From: Blepharisma stoltei
Taxonomy: Eukaryota; Ciliophora; Heterotrichea; Heterotrichida; Blepharismidae
Assembly: GCA_914767885.1 (NCBI GenBank)
Contig: CAJZBQ010000032.1
Span: forward strand, 248,001 to 312,000
DNA length: 64,000 nt
Reading direction: 5' to 3'
The translations under genes were made by a program, and so were the position numbers. Positions 23,001-31,468 of the stretch are shown here, piece by piece (position 1 is the stretch's first letter; each line of letters starts with the position of its first letter). Below the pieces are notes generated by a model, which worked only from the letters and a program-made list of their open reading frames with translations, was not told where the DNA came from and searched no databases.

Positions 23001-23531
23001 GCCAAAAAAAAATAGGCCAAAAAAAAATAGGCCAAAAAAATAGGTTAAAAAAAAATAGGCCAAAAAAAAATAGGCCAAAAAAAAAATAGGCCAAAAAAAA
23101 ATAGGCTAAAATAAAATAGGCCAAAAAAAAATAGGCCAAAAAAAAAATAGGCCAAAAAAAATTAGGCCAAAAAACAATAGGCCAAAAAAAAATAGTCTTT
23201 ATGGAGTAGACCTCGTGTGAAGGAACCGAGTGGACTAGATTCTTCTTCAGAGGCTGAAATCCATAATTTTATTTTGGACATATCACAAATCCAACAAGAT
23301 GCTGATATTAATTTCGGATTAGCAAATCATGAGTCAAAAAAAAAAATCGAAGATATTTTAGGCAATATCATTCAGATTACAATTGCCTATTCAGTCGGAT
23401 CCATCCTCGTCTTTATCTGTTTTTACTGGCCCTTTTTAATTTCCGAGAGAAAAATTCTCATAAAAATCCAGAATTTTACAATTATTTTGCCTGCAAAAAT
23501 AATTTTTAACAAGAAAAAAGATATTATATAA
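14008..23531 (+). CDS. Gene D: PAS-domain multi-pass membrane protein with seven insertions
   Basis: Start ATG at 14008 (MPED, fifth codon interrupted by an IES) and TAA ending at 23531. Taking out the IESs at 14019, 15672, 16476 and 22132, the retroposons at 19583 and 21420, and the element at 22548 (each with one target copy) leaves exactly 1402 codons, against 1401 in its close paralog E. Domains: eight N-terminal helices, PAS region (interrupted by retroposon 19583), Cys-containing YCQNSD segment, helix GIITLFLAFLIIQIL, LIERLAEVHGIDY (site of retroposon 21420), YLVIYFVLYAHCEEFM, SRMSLFARDI, last helix. TGA (15172 and others) reads as Trp. Nearly identical to E, so recently duplicated. Whether D is intact in the soma depends on removal of all seven insertions. 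Confidence 0.8.
14019..14822. mobile_element. 804-bp TIR element/IES at codon 4-5 of gene D
   Basis: Long terminal inverted repeats: TATAGCTCATA...CTATATAG and AGAGAGTCTGTTTTACTCG against the complementary left arm (14047-14110). Gene E shows the empty site (GAAGATAGTAAAATATTGG), so TA-to-TA excision is directly documented by the paralog. The interior holds three degenerate tandem copies of an approximately 170-bp unit. Confidence 0.9.
14222..14665 (+). repeat. Three degenerate tandem units inside the 14019 IES
   Basis: Units begin near 14230, 14398 and 14567 and share TTAAAATTCTTAATC, TTTCATTCA and AATAAGATA blocks in the same order. They lie wholly within the IES and do not resemble the other families here. 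Confidence 0.65.
15672..15845. mobile_element. 174-bp cruciform IES in gene D
   Basis: Gene E has the empty site (CCTTATTATAACCCCATTG). Inverted ends TATAGAGGTTTCCT / TATAGAAGTTTCCTATG; inner hairpins GGACCAAATCGC...GGTCCGACC and GATAAATTCCGATCAGAATTTATC. Same length and end type as the gene B IES at 6065. Confidence 0.9.
16752..17310 (-). mobile_element. GC-rich retroposon nested in the gene D composite IES
   Basis: On the minus strand it starts with TATATATACATTAAAATGG (near 17310) and ends in a (TAATCC)-like tail (16752-16775), the same architecture as the exon copies. It is antisense to gene D. A clear target duplication was not found. Several unrelated short ORFs overlap here and are not considered genes. 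Confidence 0.6.
17311..19005. mobile_element. Long-TIR element nested in the gene D composite IES
   Basis: Arms of about 120 bp are inverted copies: TTTAAATGGCGCTATAAGG at the left and the complement of CCTTATAGCGCTATTTAAA at the right, including TGCATCTTGCA and GATACAG blocks. The 1.4 kb interior is AT-rich with no recognised gene. Confidence 0.7.
19134..19329. mobile_element. Small palindromic element at the right end of the composite IES
   Basis: Arms TCGACCTGAACTTCCC...CCTGACGGTTTCAA and their inverted copy ending TCTCAGGTCGA enclose a short loop. It does not occur elsewhere in the window. Confidence 0.6.
19583..19732 (+). mobile_element. Short retroposon in the PAS domain of gene D
   Basis: Target duplication CTATATCATTT (19572-19582, 19733-19743); gene E has one copy and no insert. 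The 150-bp body is GC-rich and ends in AGATAATAAGATAAGATA. It lacks the AAAATGG start of the longer copies, so it is 5'-truncated or a different SINE. Confidence 0.8.
21420..21757 (+). mobile_element. Retroposon in gene D
   Basis: Target duplication GACTATGCCTC (21409-21419, 21758-21768); gene E shows the intact single site. The 3' tail is a (TAAGTC) tandem repeat. Orientation is sense to the gene. Removal with one target copy restores GIDYASIDNNCSSKK. Confidence 0.85.
22132..22405. mobile_element. C-rich-ended IES in gene D (shared with gene E)
   Basis: Left end AACTCCCCCTTTTAAATTTG, right end CTCAAATGTGAGTGGGGAAG. Excision between TAs gives MRDSRILDLASEDL. The same insertion lies at the same codon in gene E (30321-30621), so it predates the duplication. 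Related ends occur inside the TTLL fold-back element near 41540 and 42800. Confidence 0.85.
22548..23227. mobile_element. AAAATAGGCC-repeat element with 9-bp target duplication, in gene D
   Basis: Target copies GAGTGGGACT (22538-22547) and GAGTGGACT (23228-23236); gene E has a single site. Inverted ends CGTTTCTTTTACACGAGG / GGTTCCTTCACACGAGG, then arms of tandem TTTTTTTTGGCCTA units and an inverted core shared with the gene A element (TTTAAAATACATTAAAAAT). Confidence 0.8.
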
Positions 23532-23545
23532 ATAAACAAATAATT

Positions 23546-23655
23546 TTATATTAAATTCCCTTCAACTCTTTCGAGCTTGTCATTATAAAAATTTGTAAGT
23601 CTTGGAAATGAGTCTTTTTCTTTGCTAGATTGCTTTAATAATTTCCCAGTTTTGC
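23546..23655 (-). pseudogene. Truncated 3' end of gene X (duplication unit 1)
   Basis: The minus strand encodes SKTGKLLKQSSKEKDSFPRL and the rest of the C terminus of gene X (31105-31440), then homology stops at about 23655, the distal break of the tandem duplication. The apparent 80-aa ORF extends into unrelated sequence. Confidence 0.75.
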
Positions 23656-24301
23656 TATACAATTTTCTTTTCAATGGCGCGATAAAGCGTTTTTCCGGCT
23701 GGACCAAAACACCTTGGAAGAGCTTAAAGAAATGCAATTGCCAAACTTTCATTTTTTGGTTCGTCAAGTGGTCAATTCTGGCCAGCACTTAAATAAAAAA
23801 AATGATTAATTACCTATTTTTTTAATTTTTCTGATCATTAGGATGATCAGACGTTTTATAAATGGCAGAGATTCTGATAATTTATTAAATGGCATATTCC
23901 TCATTAGCTTAATCAGATATTTATGTTTTTATATAAAAAATGATTAAGACTTTAGTGTGCTGAGCTTATTAATCAGAGATAGCATATACTTTATCTTGAA
24001 GGTATATCAATTGCCACTTTTTGATGTTCAATTACTTCTTTTTTGCAATTTGCGTAATGGCCTTATTTTAGAATGACTGGTGACAATTTGTATAATTTTA
24101 AGAGTAAACGAATGTTCATTTTTAACTCTTGCCTCTTACTTCTTAATGTTTTTAAGCAATTATATTTTGTTATGCTTATATCACTGATTTGATAAGCACA
24201 GATAGTAGCAAAGACCAGCAGATATATAATAAATTTAAACTGCAAGTTTTTTTGTATTAAAAATTTGATTTATCCAGTTATAAGACTTCAAAATTTTGAA
24301 A
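23656..24301. other. Unique sequence at the duplication junction
   Basis: AT-rich spacer between the truncated gene X and the truncated gene C copy. A stretch at about 23670-23790 is GC-richer with short inverted pieces (GGACCAAAACACC, TTGGTTCG) and may be a decayed cruciform element. Otherwise nothing was recognised. Confidence 0.4.
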
Positions 24302-25370
24302 TATAAGATCAAATATATAGATTTACGAATGGCATGTGTAGACAGGCTCTCGAATGTTCATGGGATTGAGTATGATCTTATAGAGAATTCTGTGCGCATT
24401 CGATCGCAATAAGATAAAGCCGCAAAAATTCATACCAAAATCTATATAAAATTGATCCTTCACTTATCAATTTTTTTTCTTATTGTTTTGCTTTATTTTT
24501 TATTCCAAAAATTTTATTTTAATGATATTGTAATTGCCCGAGGATGGTGCTATCTTGCGCCATCCTCGGACAATTTAAAAAATGGCCCCACACCGGAATT
24601 GAACTCACGTTTGGGGCCATTTTTGGTGCGTGAAAGTCGATGTTCTCCACATACCAAAAATGGCCCCACACGTGGGGTTCGATTCCCGGTGTGGGGCCAT
24701 TTTTGTATTGCCCGAGGATGGCGCAAGATAGCGCCATCCTCGGGCAATTACTATAAGTGTGAAGACCTTATGAAAATCGCCCATATTTGTTCAAAAATTT
24801 TTCTTACAGAAGAGCAACTCTGTCAATGCTTTCTCTTTTTTTTCAAGAGATACAAATATTCAAGAATACAAAAAATGATTTTCTCTTTCCTATGATTTCA
24901 CAAACTCTGAGGAGTATAAACAAGCATCTGAAATTCTCATAAAAAAGACTTGGAAGCAAGGATTAGCAAGTTTAAAGTATTAATGTCTGATAAACTCAAA
25001 GAGATTTTTTTGAAGCATAGGCACTTATAATATGAAATTGCGTCTAGGAGATTAGCTCCAACAAATTTAGTTTATTTTGGTGCAGTTTATATAGCTGCGG
25101 CTTACAGATGAACACAATTAATGATATCCGAAACTTTGTAGATAGTATTTATCAGCTGCAAGCTGAGATGGAGATTGATTATCAAATGGCCAGCGAAGAC
25201 CCCAAAGATGCTATCAATCTGCAATTGTCCTATATTGTGTATAATACAATTATGTTTGCAATCATCCTAGTTTTGTAGTATGATTTTTATTATTTGCTGA
25301 AGAGCTGTATTAAAAAGCTTTAAGTTATGACGTTGGTAATTCCAATATTTAAAAGGTCTTATCATATATA
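24302..25370 (+). pseudogene. Decayed copy of the 3' half of gene C
   Basis: Nucleotide similarity to 12357-13300 runs throughout, but the frame is broken by a TAA (24411 region, where C has CAAAAAGAT), several single-base deletions (for example near 25010, 25040 and 25100) and loss of the last helix. It lacks any start and is also split by a cruciform IES at 24526. It arose by the tandem duplication. Confidence 0.85.
24526..24753. mobile_element. 228-bp cruciform IES in the C pseudogene
   Basis: Gene C provides the empty site (ATATGATAAGTGTG). Ends are GTAATTGCCCGAGGATGG inverted. Inside are three further hairpins: GATGGTGC/GCGCCATC, a GGCCCCACAC stem, and a CCAAAAATGG stem. The segment GTGGGGTTCGATTCCCGG resembles a tRNA T-arm, but no full tRNA fold is present. 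Confidence 0.85.
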
Positions 25371-26163
25371 GATTTAACAAGTTGCTTAAAATTAATATAA
25401 GTTCAGATTAAGTATTTTTTTCAAAACTTATCAAGAAATTCGCTAATTGGCTTAAGCTATAACTTTTAAAAGTGCTATCTAAGCTATCAATTAAATTATT
25501 TAAATTTTGGTCTTAAATAAAATAATTCGCAGGCTTCAACACTAGAAATATGGTAATAATTATATAAAATAAAAAAAAGTTTTATCTCCCAGATATATTT
25601 TACTTTACGAAGATTAAAATAAGGAGCATTTAATGTTTAAGCTTTATTTAACTTAAACTTTATTACTAACGTTAGATTGATTTTTGACTCTTATGATAAA
25701 TAAAAATTCCAATTATAATTTATTTGATAATTGCAGATTTTTGCTGGAATTGCAAGAAAATCAATATCAATAGTTGGTATAGCAATTCAAGCCTCTTCAA
25801 TTGCCTTCCATTTATATTTTAACTCTGAGAGCTAAATTGGCTTTTACATATTTATTTATATAAAAATAGGTTAAGTAATTTTTTCTAGAACGCTAAATCA
25901 GTTATAAAACTCCTATTTCAAATTTCTGTTTGCACCATAGCTCAGCTCTTGAATTAATAGCTTCTATGGTTCAAGCTTGTCAGATATCAAAATTAACAAA
26001 TTCTAGCTGGAATTCCAGATAAATTTTCATAACCATTTTAATTAATTTTATTTTATAAGTGACTGATTTCTAGTTAAGATAATTAAAGTATTAAAAAATG
26101 GAATTCTAGAATCGAGTATTTATTGATTCATTTATGAGATTAAGAAGTTTTAATATAATTAAA
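25371..26163. other. Intergenic region upstream of gene E (duplicated)
   Basis: Corresponds to 13227-14007 with many small differences. Conserved blocks include TAATAGCTTCTATGGTTCAA near 25960 and ATTTTATAAGTGACTGATTT near 26045. No gene seen. Confidence 0.55.
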
Positions 26164-29100
26164 ATGCCTGAAGATAGTAAAATATTGGAAACCGAAACTA
26201 TTGAAGTTTTTAAACTTAAAAAGTATCTCAGCACTAAAGAAGAAATAAAGATAAATGCCTTCAAAATGTTGGAACAATTATTAAATATAGCATACAATGC
26301 TAAAATTAAAAGAGCAAGACAGCAAATGCAGGAAATTATAATAAATTTTATAGTCGCATTGCAGATGGCCATAATGATTTGGAGTCCCAATGTAAGTATA
26401 AAAAACTGGGATCCAGATTTAGATACTTGGCAGACAATCAAATATGTCAGCTTCGAAAGAATATGTGGAGAGACTGGAACACTTAATATATATTTCTATA
26501 TAACAGTCTTCGAAATATTGCTTTGCGTCTTTTGCTTTATAGCGCTTCTTTCGCTTAGCTATTTTGAAACTACTCTTTCATATTTCTATATTTTACTCCC
26601 AAAGAAAATTTTATGTTTCCTCACTTCCATAGGCTTTATACCTAGTATGATGATTTTATTAGTAGTATTCAAATATTCCACCTTTAATTACCACGAAATT
26701 TCTGAATATTCTAATAATATTTCATCATACTATATTAATTATGGAAAACTTGTCGGATTTTTTTCAATTTTACTTGCTATCATTTTACTGACAATTAATA
26801 TTTTTTCAATAATATTTACATCTGATATAAGGCATTCCTTTGCAAAAGTAAATATCAGATCAAGAGCTTTTTCGAAGCTTGAAATAGCTCAGCTTTTTTT
26901 TATGTTTTTTCAATGCATTTCTTTTGTAATGCTGAATGAAAAATATGTTTTAATTAGTCAAGGATTTTTATTCATATATGGATTTATTCTTGCTAAAAAA
27001 ATTATTTCAGCACTTCCTTATTATAACCCCATTGAAAATGCAATAAAATCATGCCAAATTAGTGCAATATCAATATCTATCTTAATTTTTCTATTTAGCG
27101 CATATTTGGATAATGGAGAAATTATTGCTATTTTAAACGTATTTTTGCAACCTTTTGCGCTAATTTTAGTATGTCTTAAAGTAAAATCAAACTCAGCTGC
27201 AAAAATTGAAGTAAATACTGACTTTATAAATCAATATGAATTTGAAAGAAAAATGAGACCAAAATTATGTAATGAATTAAAACATGATTTTAACGATTTA
27301 ATAAATAAATTCTCTTATTTTAGCCAAAAAGCGAAATTTGAATATGATAAACTATTTGTATTATGAGAAGCTACTTATTGTTTTTATGTGCTCAAAAATG
27401 AACAGTTAGCAAGGGTTAAATTAACAAAAATGAAAAATGCCAAAAATACTTTAGAAGGAGAAATCCAGCAATGATTGCTTATTAATAAGCTTGACAACAA
27501 TAAAACTAGTTCATTTGAAGTAAAATTTTTAGAGTATTTAGACGAGCTAAACAGAGTAAAAGCGTATAATTTATCATTATGCGAAAAATTGCTTGATGTG
27601 ATCAATGAAATTTTATTAAAATCTCCCAAAATTGATAAATTAGTAAATATGATCACCCATGTATCAGACCAAATCAATAAAATGAGAAATTCGTATGAAA
27701 ACCTTGTAAGTAGCCACAAACAAATCTGTGGGATCGAGCTTTATGCGTCATTTTTGCAAAATATTCTTCATAATGATGACCTCAGTAATCTTATGCTAAG
27801 AAAAATAGAAACCATAAAAATTAATGGCTTTAACTCTGCAGCTTTTAATGAACATAATGGAATCCTCCTTGTTTCAGTTGATTCTATATCATTTGGAGAA
27901 ATCGTATATATAAATGACCCAGCTTTATATATACTAAAAACTTCAAGGCTTGATACTATAGGAAAATCTTTTACGAAATTTATACCTCTACAGTATAGAC
28001 TTAACCACGATACATATATTCATGAATTCGTCCAAAACTGTACAAATCCTGATGTTACAAATCATCATGATTTCTTCCTTGAAAATGACGAAGGATTTTT
28101 ATTTGAATGCCAGCTAATAATAAGGTTCACTCCGATGTATAACAAGGTTTATATTTTAATTTCCATAAAGTCTCTCAACACTTCTAGGCAAATGGCTTTA
28201 ATTAGCAATGAAGGCATTATTCAAAATCATACTAATAAATTTCCATATTTTTTAGGGTGTGAAGGGGCAAGTGCTAAGAACAGAAATATTTCTGAATTTA
28301 TTTCAAATTTTAGTATGCACTCTATCAATACTTTGGAACCTAAAATTGAAATGGTTGACAACCATGAAATCGCCTTAATCCATTCAGAAAAAATCATAAA
28401 AGACACTAAAATCCACACTTTTACAATAATTTACAGTGAAGATGATATGCATATCTGGAAAAGTGAACCCAAATCTCACCAAGTCATTTATCTCAATAGC
28501 AGCAATGATACGGACACTGCAATTTATTACTGCAATTGGATGCCATCAATTAATCAAAAAATGTATGAAAACATTAAATCTGTCTTCAAGTTAACTGAAA
28601 AATTGCCTCAAGTACCTATAGAAAATAATGATAATATCGATGTCCCCAAAGACTCTCAAAAATTCGTAGAACATTTTTCGGCCCCTAAAGACCTTCTAAC
28701 TCCATTAAGCAAAGATAGATCTAATTCTGCCTCAAACAGCCAATCGAATTCCGCTCAACGATTTGTTACAAAAGTGATCCAAGAATCAGAAAACCGTATA
28801 AAATTTTTCCAGTCTATCTTTTTCTTTTCAGTTTTAGCTGTCGCTTGCTCAAATATTGGGATTTTAATTTATATTTATGATGAAGTCGATCATACGAACT
28901 CATTGAAAACTTTTGAGCATTTAGGAGAAATTTTATATTTAATAGCATCCTCTGCTGATTTTGTAGTATCGATAAGCTATCATGTGAAAAATGGGCAATT
29001 ATCAAATTCAAGTAATGTCCTGAATTTTAACAGGACTATTTTGCAGTTGAATTCTTTAAAAGATTCGATCAGAACTGATTATGCAGACTGAAGTTACTGC

Positions 29101-31054
29101 CAGAACTCTGATATTTCGATAAAACCTTTAATTCCTGTATGGAAATATGAAAATAATAATGAGCTGAAAATGGTTAACTTTTATGATGCCATACAAGAAT
29201 TCATAATTAAAGGAAATGATTTTATATCAAAAGTAGAAACTAGCAGCGATAATTCTAATGAAATGAAATTTATCATAAAAAACTCACTTGGATTCATGTA
29301 TGAGTACTCAGATTCTGCATTAGAAGGACTTGTTAGCTGTGAAAAAGACCGTATAAGTGGCCAAGGAGCTAATATAGGTGCATTTTTAGGCCTTGGAGTC
29401 GGGATTATTACTCTATTCTTATTCCTCCTCCTCGATTAGCGATCAAAGCCACTGGAAAAATCCCATTTTTTGCTGAAAAAACCCATACTCAATAATTGAG
29501 AAAAAATGTTTTTGATATAAAAATATTTTATAAAAAATTTTTGATCGTGATTATTGGTATAAATAAAATTTCTAGCCAATTCTGTATCATTTAAAACAAA
29601 TTCCATTTTTAACATATAGAAAATTCCTGGGGATAGCGCGGAATACGCTATCCCCAGGAATTATCTATAAATTTTACAAATTATATAAATATTTGATTTC
29701 CAAATTTTTGCTCAAAAGTATTATAAAATTTAATAATTTTTTCTTAAAAAAATAATAAATCCCCTTCGTGAGCGAAAAGACTTTTTATACGCCTAGGGGT
29801 AGAAGTTAGCTTTTTTAATAATCCAGGTTCTTTCCATTAATAAAAGATATAAAGCACTATGAAATACTGTTATGAAAGTATCCCGATTATTTGGTGCCGA
29901 AGAGAAATATATTTTGATAGAAAGACTTGCAGAAGTCCATGGAATTGACTATGCCTCAATAGACAATAATTGCTCATCTAAAAAAAGCCATGAGGATTAT
30001 GAAAAATTGAGTTTTAAAGTGTTATGAAGATATGCATGAAGGCTGTCGATGTTTTTCCTTGTTTCTGTGGCATTCTATTTGGTCATTTATTTTGCACTTT
30101 ATGCTCGTTGTGAAGAATTTATGGTGAGTCGGCCTGTGATTCTACAAACTTTTACCAAGCAAAGAGCTCTATTATCAAGAATGAGCCTTTTCGCAAGAGA
30201 TATTAATATTCCTGTAAATGAGGGGCTATTTGCAAGCAGTTATTCTTTTAAGAATCCAAAAACAGAATTAGTAAACTCAGCAAGCCTTTTAAACGATGAA
30301 ATCTTGAATATGAGGGATTCTAACTCCCCCTTTGAATTTGAGCAAATTTATCTGTAAAATTTCAAATTTTGGTATATTAACCCCGCTTTAGATTGTAACA
30401 AAAATTTTTAAATGGGAGGTGAAAATTTAATTTTTATATAACTATTTTTGCCTAACTCAATTGAAGAAGTGCAATTAGAATATATTTAAATTGTTAAAGC
30501 ACTAAATCATTAATTCAATTTACATGTTTTAATTATGTAATACTTTGAATTTATTTTTATATTGAAAAAATTCCTCCTTCAAATTAGAATACGACTTTTT
30601 GTTCCAATTTAAGTGTGGGAGTAGGATTTTAGACTTGGCTTCTGAAGATCTAAAGAAAAGAATTTTTGAATACTCTGAAATCGATGTAGGTATATTAAAA
30701 TATGGGACAATATCAGCAATAAATTCAATGATTTTTCAAGCTTTTAGCTTGGGGAGCGGAATAGATTCTTCTTCAGAGGCTAAAATTAATTGTTTTACTT
30801 CTGGTATATCACAAATACAACAAGATGCAGATATTAATTTTGGACTAGCAAATCAAGAGTCAAAAACAAAAATCGAAGGTATTTTAGGCAGTATCATTCA
30901 GATTACAATTGTCTATTCAATTGGGTCCATCCTCGTTTTTATCTGTTTTTATTGGCCGTTTTTAATTTCCGAGAGAAAAATTCTGTTAAAAATTCAGAAC
31001 TTTACAATTATTTTGCCTGCAAAAATAATTTTTGATAAGAAATTATTTAAATAA
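26164..31054 (+). CDS. Gene E: PAS-domain multi-pass membrane protein
   Basis: ATG at 26164 (MPEDSKILETETIEVF), TAA ending at 31054; removing two IESs leaves exactly 1401 codons. About eight helices lie in residues 60-345 (for example YITVFEILLCVFCFIALLSL, LVGFFSILLAIILLTINIFS, IIAILNVFLQPFALILVCLK), with motif LPYYNPIENAIKSC. The PAS domain spans about residues 565-690 (SVDSISFGEIVYINDPALYI to SRQMALISNEGII). A polar linker follows, then a helix near 880-900, a helix near 1072-1095, LIERLAEVHGIDY, a helix near 1166-1185, SRMSLFARDI, and a last helix near 1346-1370. TGA encodes Trp at 27364, 27472, 29089 and elsewhere. This is the least interrupted member and the best template for the family. 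Role: probable membrane sensor, inferred from PAS and topology only. Confidence 0.9.
29420..29806. mobile_element. CTCCGTGAG-family MITE/IES in gene E
   Basis: Gene D has the empty site (CTCTATTCTTAGCTTTTTT). Diverged ends TTCCTCCTCCTCGATTAGCG and, inverted, ACTTCTACCCCTAGGCG, with a CTTCGTGAGCGAAAAG inner motif. A 53-bp palindromic element is nested at 29615-29667. Confidence 0.9.
29615..29667. mobile_element. 53-bp hairpin element nested in a MITE
   Basis: TATAGAAAATTCCTGGGGATAGCG, a short loop, and its complement, ending ATCTATA. Other family copies read AACATAAATTTT here without the insert, so it is a TA-flanked insertion inside another IES. Confidence 0.75.
30321..30621. mobile_element. 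C-rich-ended IES in gene E (shared with gene D)
   Basis: Ends AACTCCCCCTTTGAATTTGA and, inverted, ACTCCCACACTTAAATTGGA. TA-to-TA removal restores MRDSRILDLASEDL. Orthologous to 22132-22405 in gene D. Confidence 0.85.
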
Positions 31055-31104
31055 ACAAATAATTTTGACAAGAAGAAAGAGATTATTTAAATAAACAAAT
31101 AATT

Positions 31105-31440
31105 TTATATTAAATTCTCCTCAACTCTTTCCAGCTTGTCATTATAAAAATTTGTAAGTCTTGGAAATGAGTCTTTTTCTTTGTTAGATTGCTTTAATAA
31201 TTTCCCAGTTTTACTAGTTAAAGATGTTGATGTCATATAATCAGGAAGAACATTTACAGGCCGATCATTTCCTGTTGCATCGCTTTTTATATTGAATTTT
31301 GTGACGTTTTTGAGAGTATATTTTAATGGGCTTGCTACTTTTTGCCATTTGATGAAAAATTTTCCTCCTCTGCATTCCTCGGCATTTTTGGTCGAATTTT
31401 TTTCTCGTGATAAATTTGATATAATTTTTTTTTTTTTTAA
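31105..31440 (-). CDS. Gene X: small unknown protein, start not found
   Basis: The minus strand has an open frame from a homopurine stretch near 31435 through NLSREKNSTKNAEECRGGKF, SPLKYTLKNVTKFNIKSDA and SKTGKLLKQSNKEKDSFPRL to TAA at 31105. The C-terminal part is conserved in the truncated copy at 23546-23655, including amino-acid-level conservation, which suggests real coding. No ATG lies in frame before a TAA at the poly-A/T run, so the 5' end may be hidden by an IES, a homopolymer error or decay. No known domain recognised. Confidence 0.45.
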   Translation of the reverse strand, partial: LKKKKIISNLSREKNSTKNAEECRGGKFFIKWQKVASPLKYTLKNVTKFNIKSDATGNDRPVNVLPDYMTSTSLTSKTGKLLKQSNKEKDSFPRLTNFYNDKLERVEENLI

Positions 31441-31468
31441 ACTATTGTATCACGAGGGAAAGCTATAA

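Larger units (their letters stand above)
12350..23655 (+). repeat. Tandem duplication unit 1 (3' half of C, gene D, 3' end of gene X)
   Basis: Homologous to 24302-31213 in the same order and orientation. The proximal break is inside gene C near TATATAGATTTACGAATGGC, and the distal break lies within gene X near 23655. Unit 1 is longer mainly because gene D carries large insertions absent from gene E. Confidence 0.85.
24302..31213 (+). repeat. Tandem duplication unit 2 (C pseudogene, gene E, gene X 3' end)
   Basis: Second copy of 12350-23655. Gene X continues normally beyond 31213, so the right-hand flank of unit 2 is the ancestral one, while the left-hand flank of unit 1 (full gene C) is ancestral. 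Confidence 0.85.

Noticed and set aside
22563-23200. Regular AAAAAAATAGGCC array as a CRISPR array or minisatellite with unique spacers
   Set aside because: Units are about 13-16 bp with no spacers, inverted in the two arms of one element, in a eukaryotic gene.
24650-24700. A functional tRNA gene
   Set aside because: Only a T-arm-like piece is present; no acceptor, D or anticodon arms could be paired with it.
24519-24895. ORFs in three frames around 24.5-24.9 kb as genes
   Set aside because: They follow from a palindromic IES and a decayed copy of gene C.
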